Notes under the pieces: model-generated
The model's database searches: none
What the model was told of the DNA's origin: nothing
The model's input: the letters and a program-made list of their open reading frames with translations, nothing else
NCBI GenBank assembly: GCA_016792565.1
Contig: JAEUMK010000019.1
Coordinates: forward strand, 1 to 50,998
DNA length: 50,998 bases
Reading direction: 5' to 3'
Source: Alphaproteobacteria bacterium
GTDB lineage: Bacteria; Pseudomonadota; Alphaproteobacteria; Micropepsales; Micropepsaceae
In this document: positions 32,946 to 42,769 of the stretch, piece by piece
Numbering within the stretch: position 1 is the first letter of the stretch
Layout: each line of letters starts with the position of its first letter
Translations under genes and position numbers: made by a program

Positions 32946-34123
32946 CTGATCGGTAACCTGACTGTCGCCGTTGCCAGCGCTGCGATGCCCTCTCCCCGTC
33001 CCGCGAAGCCCAGACGTTCTGTGGTCGTCGCCTTGACGCTCACCCGATCGGCCGCAATGCCCAGAATGTCCGCGATACGTCCGATCATTGCCCCGCGATG
33101 AGGTGCGATCTTGGGCGCTTCGCAGACCAGCGTGACATCCACGTGGGCGACCACGCCGCCCTTCTCTTCGACAAGGCGAGCGGCATGAGCGAGAAACAAG
33201 TCCGAACTGGCGCCCTTCCATTTCGGGTCCGACGGCGGAAAGTGAGCGCCGATATCGCCGGCCCCGGCGCAGCCCAGAATGGCGTCGGTGAGAGCGTGCA
33301 GGCCTACATCGGCATCCGAATGCCCAATGAGGCCCGCGTTGTGGTCGATGCGGACTCCGCACAGCATGACGTGGTCGCCCGGCCCAACGGCATGGACATC
33401 AAATCCTTGGCCGGTGCGTATATCGCCAAGTTCCAGCATCAACTGAGCCTCTGCTCGTCGAAAGTCCTCGACGGTCGTAAGTTTGAAATTCCGGTCGTCT
33501 CCCGGAATGACGCGCAGTCTGAGGCCGGCAGCTTCCGCGACGGCGAAGTCATCGGTCAGATCCGGATCGGTCGCCGCCGCCTCGTGAGCTTCGTAAATCG
33601 CATTGAATCGAAATGCCTGCGGCGTCTGCATGCGCCAAAGCCCCGCGCGAGGAATGCTCGCCACAACGGCGCCATCGTCGGTGCACTTCTTGATGCTATC
33701 GGCAATGGCCAGAGCTGGTGCAACGCCATCGATGTCAGGGTCATCGGCAAGAGCGTCAACGATGTTGCGGATCAGGTCGGGCGACACAAAGGGCCTTGCC
33801 GCGTCGTGAACCAGCACCATGGCCGGCGCTTGATGGGCAAGTGCGCGCAGGCCGAAGCGTACGCTCTCCTGGCGGCTTGCCCCGCCGCGGGTAGGAGGAA
33901 GCAAACGAAATCTGGCCGTCAAATCCGCTATGAGGGGTGCGTGGTCGGGCGAGACGACGACCTGGATCGGTGCGTCAGGCAAGGCAGTCCGGAACGCCGC
34001 CAAGGTGCGGCTCAGGACGGACTGCCCGCCAAGCAACCTGTATTGTTTCGGCAAACCTTCCCCTGCACGGCTGCCTGTGCCTGCAGCCACGACCAGGACA
34101 GCTATGGGTGCCGAAGCGGGCAT
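32942..34123 (-). CDS. ispDF: Bifunctional IspDF of isoprenoid biosynthesis
   Basis: This 393-residue fusion joins IspD (MEP cytidylyltransferase, about 1-230) to IspF (cyclodiphosphate synthase, about 235-393). IspD motifs are [18 protein letters not shown] and [14 protein letters not shown]. IspF motifs are GQGFDVH (metal ligands), [16 protein letters not shown] and [19 protein letters not shown]. Both catalytic sites look intact. The fusion is common in alphaproteobacteria and lets consecutive steps of the MEP pathway share a protein, with IspE acting between them. The start at 34123 gives the usual [15 protein letters not shown] beginning; an alternative ATG lies at 34144. Divergent from dusB over 82 bases. 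Confidence 0.95.
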   Translation of the reverse strand: MPASAPIAVLVVAAGTGSRAGEGLPKQYRLLGGQSVLSRTLAAFRTALPDAPIQVVVSPDHAPLIADLTARFRLLPPTRGGASRQESVRFGLRALAHQAPAMVLVHDAARPFVSPDLIRNIVDALADDPDIDGVAPALAIADSIKKCTDDGAVVASIPRAGLWRMQTPQAFRFNAIYEAHEAAATDPDLTDDFAVAEAAGLRLRVIPGDDRNFKLTTVEDFRRAEAQLMLELGDIRTGQGFDVHAVGPGDHVMLCGVRIDHNAGLIGHSDADVGLHALTDAILGCAGAGDIGAHFPPSDPKWKGASSDLFLAHAARLVEEKGGVVAHVDVTLVCEAPKIAPHRGAMIGRIADILGIAADRVSVKATTTERLGFAGRGEGIAALATATVRLPIR

Positions 34124-34205
34124 CTCATCTGATCGCACAAGCATTTGGGGCCACGCAAGGCCTCTGCTATTCATCCTGCGTTTGCTGTTCGATCGGGCTC
34201 CAGAC

Positions 34206-35198
34206 TTGTCAAATTCACTCATCGGCTTGCCGCATCCTTGGTCGACCGGCTCCGGCGTACCGGTCTGCCTGGCGCCGATGTCCGGTCTTACCGACAGGCC
34301 GTTTCGCAGTATGGCACGCAAGTTCGGCGCCAGCATGGTTGTCAGCGAGATGATCGCCAGTGATCGGCTTGTGGCTGGCGAGGAGGAGGAGACCCTCAAG
34401 AGCGCAAATGACGCATCGGGGTTGCCGTTTGTCGTTCAGCTCGCCGCTTGCGATCCGATCTGGATCAGCGAAGCGGCGAGGATGGCCGAGGCAAACGGTG
34501 CTTCGGCAGTGGACATCAATATGGGGTGCCCGGCAAAGCGCGTGGTGGGGGGGCAGGCCGGTTCCGCGCTGATGCGTGACCTCAGACTGGCGACGGCGCT
34601 TATCGAGGCGGCTATCAAGGCGGTCCGCATCCCCGTGTCCGTAAAGATGCGCCTCGGCTGGGATCACAACTCGCGCAATGCCGCCGATCTTGCCCGGATT
34701 GCCGAGGATCTCGGTGCCAAGCTCGTGTCAGTCCATGGACGTACGCGGAACCAGTTCTATCAGGGTAAGGCGGATTGGTCGGAGGTCGGTCTCGTCGTCC
34801 AGGCGGTCTCGATCCCGGTCCTGGTGAACGGCGATGTCGAGGATGCCGCCAGTGCCCGGACGGCGTTGAACCGATCAGGCGCTGCCGGCCTCATGATCGG
34901 TCGTGCAGCCATCGGACAACCTTGGCTGCTTGGGCACGTTCGCAGCGAACTGAGCGGGTCGATGGAGCGGCCACCAACGTTTGGCGAAAAGTGCAATGCA
35001 ATCCGCGAACATCTGCAGTTGTCTTTGAGCGCCTATGGCGCTCACCGAGGGCTGCTGCGATTCCGCAAGCATCTTGCGTCGTACCTTAAGCATCTGGGCG
35101 TCGATGCAGCGCGCGTGTCCGATCTCTGCAGGGCAGACAGCGCCGAAGTGGTGCTAGCGGGCATTGAGGGTTTTCGCAGCGAGGCGAGCTTTGCCTAA
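34206..35198 (+). CDS. dusB: tRNA-dihydrouridine synthase DusB
   Basis: This 330-residue flavoenzyme reduces uridine in tRNA. The N-terminal barrel begins [15 protein letters not shown], the active-site Cys108 lies in [20 protein letters not shown], and FMN-binding parts include VSHGRTR-like ([16 protein letters not shown]), LVNGDVEDA and [14 protein letters not shown]. No ATG lies in a suitable position. The TTG at 34206 gives the normal length and begins SNSLIGLP; an upstream ATG near 34104 would overlap ispDF and is less likely. It is the first gene of dusB-ntrB-ntrC, historically called nifR3-ntrBC. The ntrB start overlaps its 3' end. Confidence 0.93.
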   Translation: MSNSLIGLPHPWSTGSGVPVCLAPMSGLTDRPFRSMARKFGASMVVSEMIASDRLVAGEEEETLKSANDASGLPFVVQLAACDPIWISEAARMAEANGASAVDINMGCPAKRVVGGQAGSALMRDLRLATALIEAAIKAVRIPVSVKMRLGWDHNSRNAADLARIAEDLGAKLVSVHGRTRNQFYQGKADWSEVGLVVQAVSIPVLVNGDVEDAASARTALNRSGAAGLMIGRAAIGQPWLLGHVRSELSGSMERPPTFGEKCNAIREHLQLSLSAYGAHRGLLRFRKHLASYLKHLGVDAARVSDLCRADSAEVVLAGIEGFRSEASFA

Positions 35199-36324
35199 CA
35201 AGCCAGTGCAGGAACTGACGACATCATGTCTGGACGGCCAGTCGCTGCAGGATCTTGTCCTGAATGCGATCTCAAATGCCGTCATCGTCATCGGTGAAGC
35301 CAATCATATCATCTACGCCAATCAGGCTGCCGAGCACTTCTTCGGAATGAGCGCTACGAGCCTGCTCAAGAATCGTATCGAAGACGTCGTGCCGGGAGAC
35401 AGCCCGCTTATCTCGCTCATCGCACAGTCCAGAAGCGGCGGCGCTGCGGTGAGCGAGTATGAAGTTGACATCGGCACGCCGCGGACGGGCGTCCACCTGA
35501 TGGATGTTCAGGCTTCGCCGCTCGGCGAAGGAGATCAACGATGCCTGGTCCATCTTCAAGAGCGCGGCATGGCGCAGAAGATGGACAAGCAGCTCATCCA
35601 CAGGGGCGCAGCCCGATCCGTGTCGGCGATGTCGGCAATCCTCGCTCACGAGATCAAGAATCCCTTGGCCGGCATCCGCGGAGCGGCGCAACTCATAGAG
35701 CAAAACGCAAGCGCCGCGGACCGAACCCTGACTCAACTGATCTGCGAGGAGACAGACCGCATCCGAAAGCTCGTCGACCGGATGGAGATCTTCGGCGACT
35801 CCAGGCGCATCGAGAGGCATCCGGTCAACATTCATCAGGTCCTCGATCACGTGCGCCGTATCGCCGAGGCGAGCTTCGCCAAGGGAATCCGGTTCACCGA
35901 GACCTACGACCCCTCATTGCCGCCAATTCCCGGGGATCGTGACCAGTTGATCCAGGTCTTTCTCAACCTGACCAAGAACGCAGCCGATGCGATAGCCGAT
36001 GGTCCTGCCCCCGGAGAAGGCGAGATCGCGTTCTCGACGTCCTATCGACCAGGTGTGAGGCTGTCCGTGCCGGGCAGTGGCGAGCGGATCGGGTTGCCGC
36101 TCGAAGTCCGGGTTCGCGACAATGGCGGCGGCGTGCCCAAGGACATCGAGCCCTATTTGTTCGATCCCTTCGTAACGACGAAGCGCAATGGTACAGGGCT
36201 CGGTCTCGCCCTTGTAGCCAAGATCGTCGGGGATCACGGCGGAGTCATCGAATGTATGAGTGAGCCCAGAAGAACGGTCTTTCGCGTTCTGCTTCCCTGG
36301 CAGGCAGATCAGAAGGCGCCCTAA
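35191..36324 (+). CDS. ntrB: Nitrogen-regulation sensor kinase NtrB
   Basis: This 377-residue soluble kinase is NtrB (GlnL), which phosphorylates or dephosphorylates NtrC under control of PII. It has a PAS domain (about 25-120), phosphoacceptor His153 in [17 protein letters not shown], and the ATPase domain with [21 protein letters not shown] and [13 protein letters not shown]. The chosen start is a TTG at 35191 inside the end of dusB, preceded by GAGGCGAG at a suitable distance. It ends in a TAATG overlap with ntrC. Together they control genes for nitrogen assimilation through sigma-54. Confidence 0.93.
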   Translation: MPNKPVQELTTSCLDGQSLQDLVLNAISNAVIVIGEANHIIYANQAAEHFFGMSATSLLKNRIEDVVPGDSPLISLIAQSRSGGAAVSEYEVDIGTPRTGVHLMDVQASPLGEGDQRCLVHLQERGMAQKMDKQLIHRGAARSVSAMSAILAHEIKNPLAGIRGAAQLIEQNASAADRTLTQLICEETDRIRKLVDRMEIFGDSRRIERHPVNIHQVLDHVRRIAEASFAKGIRFTETYDPSLPPIPGDRDQLIQVFLNLTKNAADAIADGPAPGEGEIAFSTSYRPGVRLSVPGSGERIGLPLEVRVRDNGGGVPKDIEPYLFDPFVTTKRNGTGLGLALVAKIVGDHGGVIECMSEPRRTVFRVLLPWQADQKAP

Positions 36325-37769
36325 TGTCCGCTGGAACAATTCTTATTGCTGACGATGACGCCGCGATCCGCACGGTGCTTAGCCAGGCCTTGGGTAGGGC
36401 AGGGTTCGATGTCAGGACCTGCGGGAATGCAGCGACCCTGTGGCGCTGGGTTTCACAGGGAGATGGCGATCTCGTTGTCACCGATGTCGTCATGCCGGAC
36501 GAGAGCGGGTTCGATCTCATCCCCCGCATTCAGCGTCTGCGACCGGACCTGCCGATCGTCGTCATGAGCGCACAAAATACGTTGCTCACGGCCATCACCG
36601 CCGCCGAACGGGGCGCTTACGACTATCTTCCCAAGCCTTTCGACTTGAGCGAACTAGTCGCTATCGCGCGCCGAGCGCTCTCCAATCCGCGCGCTGGAGA
36701 TAAGGTGCGGACTGCCGAGACCGATGATGCGGCGGGTATGCCGCTGATCGGTCGCTCTCCAGCCATGCAGGACGTGTATCGCGTCATGGCGCGACTGATG
36801 GGCACCGATCTTACGGTCCTGATCACCGGCGAGAGCGGGACGGGCAAGGAGCTCGTGGCGCGCGCCCTGCACGATTATGGAAAGCGCAAGCGAGGGCCTT
36901 TCGTCGCCGTCAATATGGCAGCGATCCCCCGCGAATTGATCGAAAGCGACTTGTTCGGGCATGAGAAGGGCGCCTTCACCGGAGCCAGCGCGCGAACCAT
37001 TGGCCGCTTCGAGCAAGCCGAAGGCGGCACGCTCTTCCTCGACGAGATCGGTGACATGCCTCTTGAGGCGCAGACCCGACTTCTGCGCGTCCTCCAACAG
37101 GGAGAGTACACCGCTGTCGGCGGACGGCACTCGACCAAGACCAACGTCCGGATTGTCGCAGCCACCAACCGGGATCTGCGTCAACTGGTTCAACAGGCGC
37201 TGTTCCGCGAAGACCTCTACTATCGATTGAATGTCGTGCCGCTGCGGCTGCCTCCCTTGAGAGAACGAAGCGAGGATGTCCCGGATCTTCTGAGGCACTT
37301 TCTCGCAAATGCAGCGAACCAGGGATTGCCGCGCAAGGTTGTCGACGTCGATGCGCTGGAACGCCTGAAGCGTCACAACTGGCCAGGAAATGTGCGGGAA
37401 CTCGAAAACCTCGCCCAGCGGCTGGCGGCACTGCATGCCGAAGAGGTCATCACGGCAGCGGTCGTCGAGCACGAGCTCGATCTGCCAACACCGAACGATC
37501 CAGCGCTGCCACAGAACGACGATGGAATCGCAGCGGCTGTCGAACGTTACGTCCTCGGGCTCCTCAGCAAGGAGGAGCCCGGGCGGTTCCCTCAAGATGG
37601 TCTCTACAACGCGGTTCTTGAGCAGGTGGAACGCCCCCTGTTGTCTGCCGTACTCGGCGCGACACGGGGCAATCAGATTAAGGCAGCCAAGATGCTGGGG
37701 CTCAATCGAAATACGCTGCGCAAGAAACTGAAGGCACTGGATGTCACCCTTGCTCGGGGCCTAAAGTGA
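36324..37769 (+). CDS. ntrC: Sigma-54-dependent response regulator NtrC
   Basis: This 481-residue activator has a receiver domain (Asp54 in [12 protein letters not shown]), a AAA+ domain with Walker A GESGTGKE (169-176) and the sigma-54-contacting GAFTGA (216-221). [14 protein letters not shown] Walker B and a Fis-type DNA-binding C-terminus ([19 protein letters not shown]) follow. It activates nitrogen-assimilation promoters after phosphorylation by NtrB. The ATG at 36324 shares a base with the ntrB stop. A short stem-loop follows before ntrY. Codon use and composition resemble its neighbours in this block rather than the flanking genes. Confidence 0.97.
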   Translation: MSAGTILIADDDAAIRTVLSQALGRAGFDVRTCGNAATLWRWVSQGDGDLVVTDVVMPDESGFDLIPRIQRLRPDLPIVVMSAQNTLLTAITAAERGAYDYLPKPFDLSELVAIARRALSNPRAGDKVRTAETDDAAGMPLIGRSPAMQDVYRVMARLMGTDLTVLITGESGTGKELVARALHDYGKRKRGPFVAVNMAAIPRELIESDLFGHEKGAFTGASARTIGRFEQAEGGTLFLDEIGDMPLEAQTRLLRVLQQGEYTAVGGRHSTKTNVRIVAATNRDLRQLVQQALFREDLYYRLNVVPLRLPPLRERSEDVPDLLRHFLANAANQGLPRKVVDVDALERLKRHNWPGNVRELENLAQRLAALHAEEVITAAVVEHELDLPTPNDPALPQNDDGIAAAVERYVLGLLSKEEPGRFPQDGLYNAVLEQVERPLLSAVLGATRGNQIKAAKMLGLNRNTLRKKLKALDVTLARGLK

Positions 37770-37783
37770 TGCAATACAGCAAC

Positions 37784-37805
37784 GGCGTTGCAGCGAGGCA
37801 ACGCC
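37784..37805. other. Stem-loop between ntrC and ntrY
   Basis: A perfect eight-base-pair stem, GGCGTTGC with loop AGCGAG and GCAACGCC, sits 14 bases after the ntrC stop. No T-run follows, so it is not a typical terminator. It may slow or process the message between the two two-component systems, or be a protein-binding site. It lies just upstream of the ntrY ribosome site. Confidence 0.55.
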
Positions 37806-37822
37806 CCGAGGTGTAACAACGT

Positions 37823-40129
37823 TTGCCTGACATGGCATCAGAACAGGCATCGCCATTGGCAGCCGCGCCGTACCTGGATGAGCGGTCAGCCTCAGGTTGG
37901 CTGAAGCGTAGGTTTCCCCAGTGGTGGTTGCTGGAACTCTCGCTCGGCGCGACTGCGACGGCAATCGCCGTTGCCACCTATCTGGTCTTGAGTGGCGCCA
38001 CGCCCGTCGAGCCGTCGCCCCGGACGGTCACCCTGCTGATGCTTGCGAACGTCCTGGTTGCCGTTGCGCTGGTCGGTGCAATCGCCTGGCGGCTCTACAA
38101 TCTTTCCCGAACCAGGGGCAGCGGGGCTGCGGGAGCACAGCTCCACGTTCGAATGGTGATGGTATTCGCGGCGATCTCGATCGTGCCGACTGTCATGGTG
38201 GCGCTGTTCTCGGCCGTCATGCTCAATCTCGGTATCGATTCCTGGTTCAGCGCGCGCGTGAAAACCTCGATCGACAACGCGGCGAGCTTGGCGCAAGCCT
38301 ATGTCGCCGAGCAGAAGCAGTCGATGCGAGCGGATGTCTTGGCCTTGGCTGCGGACGTCAATCGCCAGCTGTTTCTCGCTGTCAGCGACCCACTGGCCTT
38401 CCGCGAATACCTGCTCAGGCAGATAGGGGGCCGAAAGCTCTCGATGGTCGCGATCTATGACGGCAGCGGCAACTACATCGACGCTGTTCGTAACACCTAC
38501 ATGGTCGAACTTGGCAGTCCCCCATCGATAGAGGACTTCAAACAGGCGAGCATGGGAATTGTCGTCATTCCCAATGACAGCGGTGACGACAGGGTGCAGG
38601 CTCTGGTTCGCCTCGAGGAGTACTCCGATCGCTATCTGCTCGCCATTCGATACGTGGATTCGAAGGTTCTCCAGAATCAGAAGCAGACGATTGAGGCCGC
38701 TCGCGAGTACGAACGTCTCGAGTCGAATCGCACGGGCGTTCAGCTTGCCTTCGCAGCGGTGTACTCGGTCGTGGGATTGCTGACGCTTCTTGTAGCTGTG
38801 TCGCTGGGGCTCAGCGCCGCGAACCGGATCGTGATGCCAATCAGCCGGCTCATCGGAGCTGCCGAGCGGGTGAGCGACGGCGATTTGCGCGCGCGCGTGG
38901 AGACACAGGACGTTTCTGGCGAGCTTGCAACCCTGAGCAATGCGTTCAATCGCATGACCGCTGAACTCCAGAGCCAGCAAGATGAGTTGGTGGAAGCCAA
39001 TCGCGTCGCAGAAGACCAGCGCCTTTTCGCAGAGGCGGTGTTGACCGGTGTTTCGGCAGGCGTGGTTGGCCTTGACGCATGGGGACGCGTGGATTCGGCC
39101 AACCCGTCCGCAGAAGCATTTCTAGGCGTGGAGCCGGGCGGGCTCCACGGTCAGGCCATCAGCGAGCTTGCCCCAGAATTGTCGTCACTTCTGGCGGAAG
39201 CGCGAGTGAGCGGGGACGGACGGGCCTCCGGCCAGCTTGACCTCATCCGCGCGGGGAGAACCCGCAATCTCTCAGTGCGTGTAACCTCCGAGCGTACAGA
39301 TGGCCGGCGGACCGGCTTCGTCATGACCTTTGACGACATGACAGACTTGGTTGCCGCAGAACGCAGCGCGGCATGGGGCGACATTGCGCGTCGCATCGCC
39401 CATGAGATCAAGAACCCGCTGACCCCCATTCAGCTTTCGGCCGAACGCCTGCGGCGCAAGTATGGACGCGAGATCGTCACCGAGCCGGAAGTCTTCGAGC
39501 AATGCACTCAGACGATCATTCGACAGGTTGGTGATATCGGCCGAATGGTCGATGAGTTCTCGTCATTCGCGCGGATGCCAGCCCCGACAATGCGTGTCGA
39601 GGATGCCAGCGAACTGCTGCGCCAGGCCGTCTTTCTACAGAGCGTCGGGAATCCCGACATCGAGTATCAAGGCGAGATCCCGCCCGAAGGGGTGCCGTTG
39701 GTCTGTGATGGCCGACTGGTGGCCCAGGCGCTGACGAACGTCCTGAAGAACGCCTCGGAATCGGTCAGTACAAAATTCCTGGCCGAGGAAGGCGAGGACC
39801 GAAGCGCGACTCAGCCGAGCGGCGGCACGATCAAGGCTACGCTGGCGCGCGATGAGCACGCGGTGACGATCACGATCGTGGACAACGGGATCGGCCTGCC
39901 TGGTCATGATCGTGACAGGTTGACCGAGCCGTATGTCACGACCCGCGGCCGCGGCACCGGTCTTGGTTTGGCGATCGTGAAGAAAATCATGGAAGACCAT
40001 GCCGGGTCGATCACACTCATGGATTCTCCGGAAACCGGCGGAGCGAAGGTCGTTCTGGAGTTCCCCGTGACGAATAACCCTGTACCTCATGAAGACGGCG
40101 ACAATGAGCAAAGCGGCAAACTGGCATAG
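37823..40129 (+). CDS. ntrY: Sensor histidine kinase NtrY
   Basis: This membrane-bound kinase of about 768 residues has N-terminal transmembrane helices (about 38-60, 72-92 and 115-140) and a large extracytoplasmic loop. A further helix (about 310-332), HAMP, a PAS domain (about 400-500), phosphoacceptor His527 in [18 protein letters not shown] and the ATPase domain follow. It is the partner of NtrX in the alphaproteobacterial NtrYX system, linked to nitrogen metabolism, redox and envelope functions. Two starts are possible: TTG at 37823, which has GAGGTG nine bases upstream, or ATG at 37832, where that site is too far. The TTG is preferred by spacing, moderately. It overlaps ntrX. Confidence 0.93.
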   Translation: MPDMASEQASPLAAAPYLDERSASGWLKRRFPQWWLLELSLGATATAIAVATYLVLSGATPVEPSPRTVTLLMLANVLVAVALVGAIAWRLYNLSRTRGSGAAGAQLHVRMVMVFAAISIVPTVMVALFSAVMLNLGIDSWFSARVKTSIDNAASLAQAYVAEQKQSMRADVLALAADVNRQLFLAVSDPLAFREYLLRQIGGRKLSMVAIYDGSGNYIDAVRNTYMVELGSPPSIEDFKQASMGIVVIPNDSGDDRVQALVRLEEYSDRYLLAIRYVDSKVLQNQKQTIEAAREYERLESNRTGVQLAFAAVYSVVGLLTLLVAVSLGLSAANRIVMPISRLIGAAERVSDGDLRARVETQDVSGELATLSNAFNRMTAELQSQQDELVEANRVAEDQRLFAEAVLTGVSAGVVGLDAWGRVDSANPSAEAFLGVEPGGLHGQAISELAPELSSLLAEARVSGDGRASGQLDLIRAGRTRNLSVRVTSERTDGRRTGFVMTFDDMTDLVAAERSAAWGDIARRIAHEIKNPLTPIQLSAERLRRKYGREIVTEPEVFEQCTQTIIRQVGDIGRMVDEFSSFARMPAPTMRVEDASELLRQAVFLQSVGNPDIEYQGEIPPEGVPLVCDGRLVAQALTNVLKNASESVSTKFLAEEGEDRSATQPSGGTIKATLARDEHAVTITIVDNGIGLPGHDRDRLTEPYVTTRGRGTGLGLAIVKKIMEDHAGSITLMDSPETGGAKVVLEFPVTNNPVPHEDGDNEQSGKLA

Positions 40130-41519
40130 GGCACCGGAGGTTCTTGTCGTCGATGACGAGGCAGACATCCGGGAATTGATCGCCGGTATCCTGTCCGACG
40201 AAGGCTACGAGACCAGGCTGGCCAAGGATGCCGATGGCGCACTCGCAGCCATTCGGGCGCGCCAACCTGCCATCGTTGTGCTCGACATCTGGCTCCAGGG
40301 AAGCAGAATCGACGGGCTCGCGGTGCTTGAGGAAATCAAGCGCGATTGCCCCGACTTGCCAGTCATCGTGATTTCCGGTCACGGTACGATCGAGACGGCC
40401 GTGGCGGCGATCAAGCGCGGCGCTTACGATTTCATTGAGAAGCCGTTCAAGTCGGATCGCCTGCTAATCCTCGTGGAGAGGGCGCTGGAGTCGGCCAAGC
40501 TGCGCCGCGAGAACGAGGAACTGCGTCAGCGGTCCAGTGAGGACTTCGACCTGGTCGGGCGCTCTAACATCATCACACAGTTGCGGCAGACTATAGACAA
40601 GGTCGCACCGACCGGCAGCCGTGTCCTGATCACCGGCCCGGCCGGCTCGGGAAAGGAAGTGGTCGCTCGCCTGATCCATGCGCGCTCGCGTCGCGCCCGC
40701 AATCCCTTCGTGGCGCTCAATTGCGCGATCATGGCTCCCGATCGGATGGAGCAGGAACTGTTCGGCGTCGAGGGCAATGAAGGCACTGGCCGAAAAGTCG
40801 GGCTGCTTGAGCAGGCACACGGCGGAACGCTTTATCTCGACGAAATGGCGGACATGCCCCTCGAGACGCAGGGCAAGATCCTGCGTGTGCTGCTCGATCA
40901 GACGTTTACGCGGCTGGACGGGGCGCAGCGCGTGCAGGTCGACGTCCGCATCATCTCCTCCTCCAGTCGTGATCTGCGCCGCGAAATCGCTGACGGCAAC
41001 CTCCGCGAGGACCTCTTTCACCGTCTGGGCGTCGTTCCGATCCGTGTGCCATCGCTGGCAGAGCGGCGCGACGACATCCCGTTCCTTGTCGAGCACTTTC
41101 TCAGCCGGTTTTCGCGCATGTACGGGGGACATACGTGCCGCATTGGCGAGGATGCGATGGCTGCCCTGCAGGCGCATGACTGGCCTGGGAACGTCCGTCA
41201 GCTTCGCAACAACATCGAACGATTGGTCATTCTGACGTCCGACCAACCCGATGCGATGATCAAGGCGGACATGTTGCCGATCGAAGTCAGTTCTTCGGCA
41301 CCAGCCGTGACGCAGGGGCCTTCGGGAGAGCACATCATTTCGCTGCCGCTGCGCGAGGCGCGCGAGATGTTCGAGCGCGAGTATCTCGTGGCACAGATCA
41401 ACCGCTTCGGCGGCAATATCTCGCGCACGGCCGCCTTTATCGGCATGGAGAGGTCGGCGTTGCACCGCAAGCTGAAGACGCTGGGCGTCGGGTCGCGCGG
41501 CGACGAAATCGCCCCCTAG
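40104..41519 (+). CDS. ntrX: Response regulator NtrX
   Basis: This 471-residue regulator has a receiver domain (Asp61 in VVLDIWLQGSRIDG), an AAA+ domain with Walker A GPAGSGKE (178-185) and a Fis-type C-terminus (NISRTAAFIGMERSALHRKL). Where sigma-54 activators carry GAFTGA, this protein reads GVEGNEGTGRK (from residue 221), so it probably does not activate sigma-54 polymerase. This divergence has been noted for other alphaproteobacterial NtrX proteins. Starts at 40089 or 40104 both overlap ntrY; 40104 gives the shorter, usual N-terminus. Confidence 0.94.
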   Translation: MSKAANWHRAPEVLVVDDEADIRELIAGILSDEGYETRLAKDADGALAAIRARQPAIVVLDIWLQGSRIDGLAVLEEIKRDCPDLPVIVISGHGTIETAVAAIKRGAYDFIEKPFKSDRLLILVERALESAKLRRENEELRQRSSEDFDLVGRSNIITQLRQTIDKVAPTGSRVLITGPAGSGKEVVARLIHARSRRARNPFVALNCAIMAPDRMEQELFGVEGNEGTGRKVGLLEQAHGGTLYLDEMADMPLETQGKILRVLLDQTFTRLDGAQRVQVDVRIISSSSRDLRREIADGNLREDLFHRLGVVPIRVPSLAERRDDIPFLVEHFLSRFSRMYGGHTCRIGEDAMAALQAHDWPGNVRQLRNNIERLVILTSDQPDAMIKADMLPIEVSSSAPAVTQGPSGEHIISLPLREAREMFEREYLVAQINRFGGNISRTAAFIGMERSALHRKLKTLGVGSRGDEIAP

Positions 41520-41528
41520 GATAGTCAC

Positions 41529-42392
41529 GTGACGCGCATCGCATTCGTAAACGGTCGCTATGTCCCCTTTGCGCAGGCTTGCGTTCATGTGGAGGACCGC
41601 GGGCTGCAATTCGCCGATTCGGTCTATGAGGTGTGTGCCGTTTCGGACGGACTGGCGCTGGAACGTGACGCGCATCTGGCCCGTCTGGAGCGATCGCTGA
41701 TCGAGCTGGAGCAGGGTAGTCCGATGAGCCGCCTCGCCATGGCCGGGCACATCGATCGGATGATCTCCCTCAACCGCATCAGGAACGGGATTGTCTACAT
41801 TCAGGTGACACGCGGTGTGGCGCGGAGGGACCACCCCTTCCCGGTCCAGACAGTGCATCCGACATTGATCATGACGGCCCGCCGCACCGATCCGGTCAGG
41901 GCGTCGGAGATGGCCGCTCGCGGTATCGCCGTGAAGACCATGCCGGACATCCGCTGGGGGCGCTGCGATATCAAGACCACGGCCCTGGTAGCCAATGTTC
42001 TGGCCAAGCAGGAGGCGCGCGCATCGGGCGCCTATGAGGCCTGGCTGGTCGACGAGGCGGGACTGGTTACCGAAGGTGCGAGCTCGAATGCCTGGATCGT
42101 CGATTCCGAAGGTGCTCTGGTCACACGCTCGCTGAGCCATGACATCCTGCCCGGTATCACACGTGCATCGATCCTCGCGCTGGCCCGCGAGCGGCAGATG
42201 GCGGTCGTCGAACGCGCCTTTACGGTTGAAGAAGCGCTTTGCGCACGCGAGGCGTTCATCACCTCGGCAGGCGCGTTTGTCATGCCGGTGGTCGCCATCG
42301 ACGGCCGGCCGGTAGGTCCGGGCGTTCCGGGGCCGGTAGCCAGCAGCCTGCGCAGGGATTATATTCGTTCGCACATGCAAACGAAGAACTGA
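41529..42392 (+). CDS. D-amino-acid aminotransferase-like class IV PLP enzyme
   Basis: This 287-residue enzyme belongs to class IV pyridoxal-phosphate aminotransferases. The start [22 protein letters not shown], quoted in part, is typical of D-alanine transaminases. The PLP lysine is Lys149 in [13 protein letters not shown]. The [11 protein letters not shown] and [15 protein letters not shown] segments form the cofactor phosphate pocket. In alphaproteobacteria a dat gene of this kind commonly lies between ntrX and hfq, so D-alanine/D-glutamate exchange is likely. The start is a GTG, nine bases after ntrX. Confidence 0.88.
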   Translation: MTRIAFVNGRYVPFAQACVHVEDRGLQFADSVYEVCAVSDGLALERDAHLARLERSLIELEQGSPMSRLAMAGHIDRMISLNRIRNGIVYIQVTRGVARRDHPFPVQTVHPTLIMTARRTDPVRASEMAARGIAVKTMPDIRWGRCDIKTTALVANVLAKQEARASGAYEAWLVDEAGLVTEGASSNAWIVDSEGALVTRSLSHDILPGITRASILALARERQMAVVERAFTVEEALCAREAFITSAGAFVMPVVAIDGRPVGPGVPGPVASSLRRDYIRSHMQTKN

Positions 42393-42517
42393 GTTCCCTA
42401 GGCCACTACTTCGCACTTGCAGCAAGACGAGAATTCGCCAAATTACGCTTGGCCTCAGATTCACGGCCACCCGCAACCCGCCCGCCGTTTCCCGGGCCAA
42501 GAATGAGAAAGTTCGCC

Positions 42518-42769
42518 ATGAGCGAAAAGCAGAACCTGCAGGACGTGTTTCTCAACGCCGTCCGCAAGACCAAGACGCCGCTGACCGTGTTTCTCGTGAA
42601 CGGCGTCAAACTGCAGGGCGTGATCACCTGGTTCGATAATTTCTGCGTCCTCCTGCGGCGCGACGGGCATTCTCAGCTGGTGTACAAGCATGCGATCTCG
42701 ACCGTGATGCCTCTGAACCCGGTGCAGTTGTTTGAGCAGGAAACCGAAGGCCTCGAAGCCAGCCGCTAA
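42518..42769 (+). CDS. hfq: RNA-binding protein Hfq
   Basis: This 83-residue protein is Hfq, the hexameric Sm-like RNA chaperone that pairs small RNAs with messages. Its sequence carries the Sm1 motif [20 protein letters not shown] and the Sm2 motif [10 protein letters not shown], with the conserved [10 protein letters not shown]-terminal helix. The C-terminal tail is short, as in alphaproteobacteria. An ATG at 42503 would add five residues; 42518 gives the normal MSEKQN start. A 125-base upstream gap could hold its promoter. The hflX start lies inside its 3' end. Confidence 0.97.
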   Translation: MSEKQNLQDVFLNAVRKTKTPLTVFLVNGVKLQGVITWFDNFCVLLRRDGHSQLVYKHAISTVMPLNPVQLFEQETEGLEASR

